The translations under genes and the position numbers were made by a program. From NCBI GenBank assembly GCA_013396525.1, contig VWYX01000709.1:366310-430309 (forward strand): DNA of 64,000 nt, written 5' to 3'. The notes under the pieces are model-generated. The model was not told the DNA's origin. It made no database searches and was given only the letters and a program-made list of their open reading frames with translations. Below are positions 63,986 through 64,000 of this stretch, piece by piece (the stretch's first letter is position 1; every line of letters begins with the position of its first letter). The stretch comes from Chaetorhynchus papuensis. Taxonomy: Eukaryota; Chordata; Aves; Passeriformes; Rhipiduridae.

Positions 63986-64000
63986 GGGGGGGGGGGGGGG
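63986..64000. repeat. Poly-G run reaching the window edge
   Basis: Fifteen consecutive G, cut by the end of the window, so the true length is unknown. Confidence 0.9.

Larger units (their letters stand above)
55855..64000 (+). other. MACROD2: Downstream MACROD2 intron (partial, at least 8.1 kb)
   Basis: This runs from the GTAAGT donor to the window edge. The next exon should encode the conserved ISTGIYG-type loop, and no such sequence was seen. Contents are old CR1-like LINE fragments, a GGGACA array and a terminal G tract. The 55861-58440 part shows no repeat or gene that I can name. Confidence 0.75.

Noticed and set aside
1..64000. FLRT3 nested gene, tRNA or rRNA genes, CRISPR arrays, bacterial operons
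   Set aside because: No long single-exon frame, no RNA gene signatures and no regularly spaced repeats were seen. The sequence is clearly a vertebrate intron.

Overview
The window looks like non-coding DNA from a bird nuclear genome. It is AT-rich, has no long open reading frame, and carries many CR1 LINE fragments with the typical avian CR1 tail (ATTCTATG-type octamers). It also holds one endogenous-retrovirus solo LTR with an intact target-site duplication, and relics of older amniote repeats. The LTR reminds me of passerine LTRs, so a songbird is plausible, but I cannot confirm that from sequence alone.

I can support one protein-coding exon, at 55733-55854 on the + strand. It is 122 bp, flanked by a consensus acceptor and a GTAAGT donor, and encodes 40 complete codons of a macro domain. 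The peptide fits MACROD2 better than its paralogue MACROD1. MACROD2 is a mono-ADP-ribosyl hydrolase gene known for very long introns. On this reading the window is about 55.7 kb of one intron, one exon, and about 8.1 kb of the next intron. I found no neighbouring MACROD2 exon, and no FLRT3 coding exon (FLRT3 lies inside MACROD2 in mammals).

Region by region: 1-13140 is intron with a CpG-rich patch (5507-5709) and two CR1 3' ends (9663-9798, 10566-10632). 13141-15480 holds an unclassified inverted repeat, two arms of about 245 bp about 1.85 kb apart. 17971-18014 is a hairpin resembling an amniote MITE, and 19565-19640 resembles a MIR-type SINE. 21785-22125 is an old CR1-like LINE; 25661-25722, 30080-30560, 35405-35807 and 40559-41251 are younger CR1 pieces. 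52262-54328 is an insertion cluster of two CR1 tails and the solo LTR. The exon follows at 55733. Downstream lie further old CR1-like fragments (58490-58650, 63125-63290), a hexanucleotide array and a terminal poly-G run.

I found no convincing new biological system. The item that best deserves follow-up is the inverted repeat pair at 13141-15480, which I could not assign to a known family.
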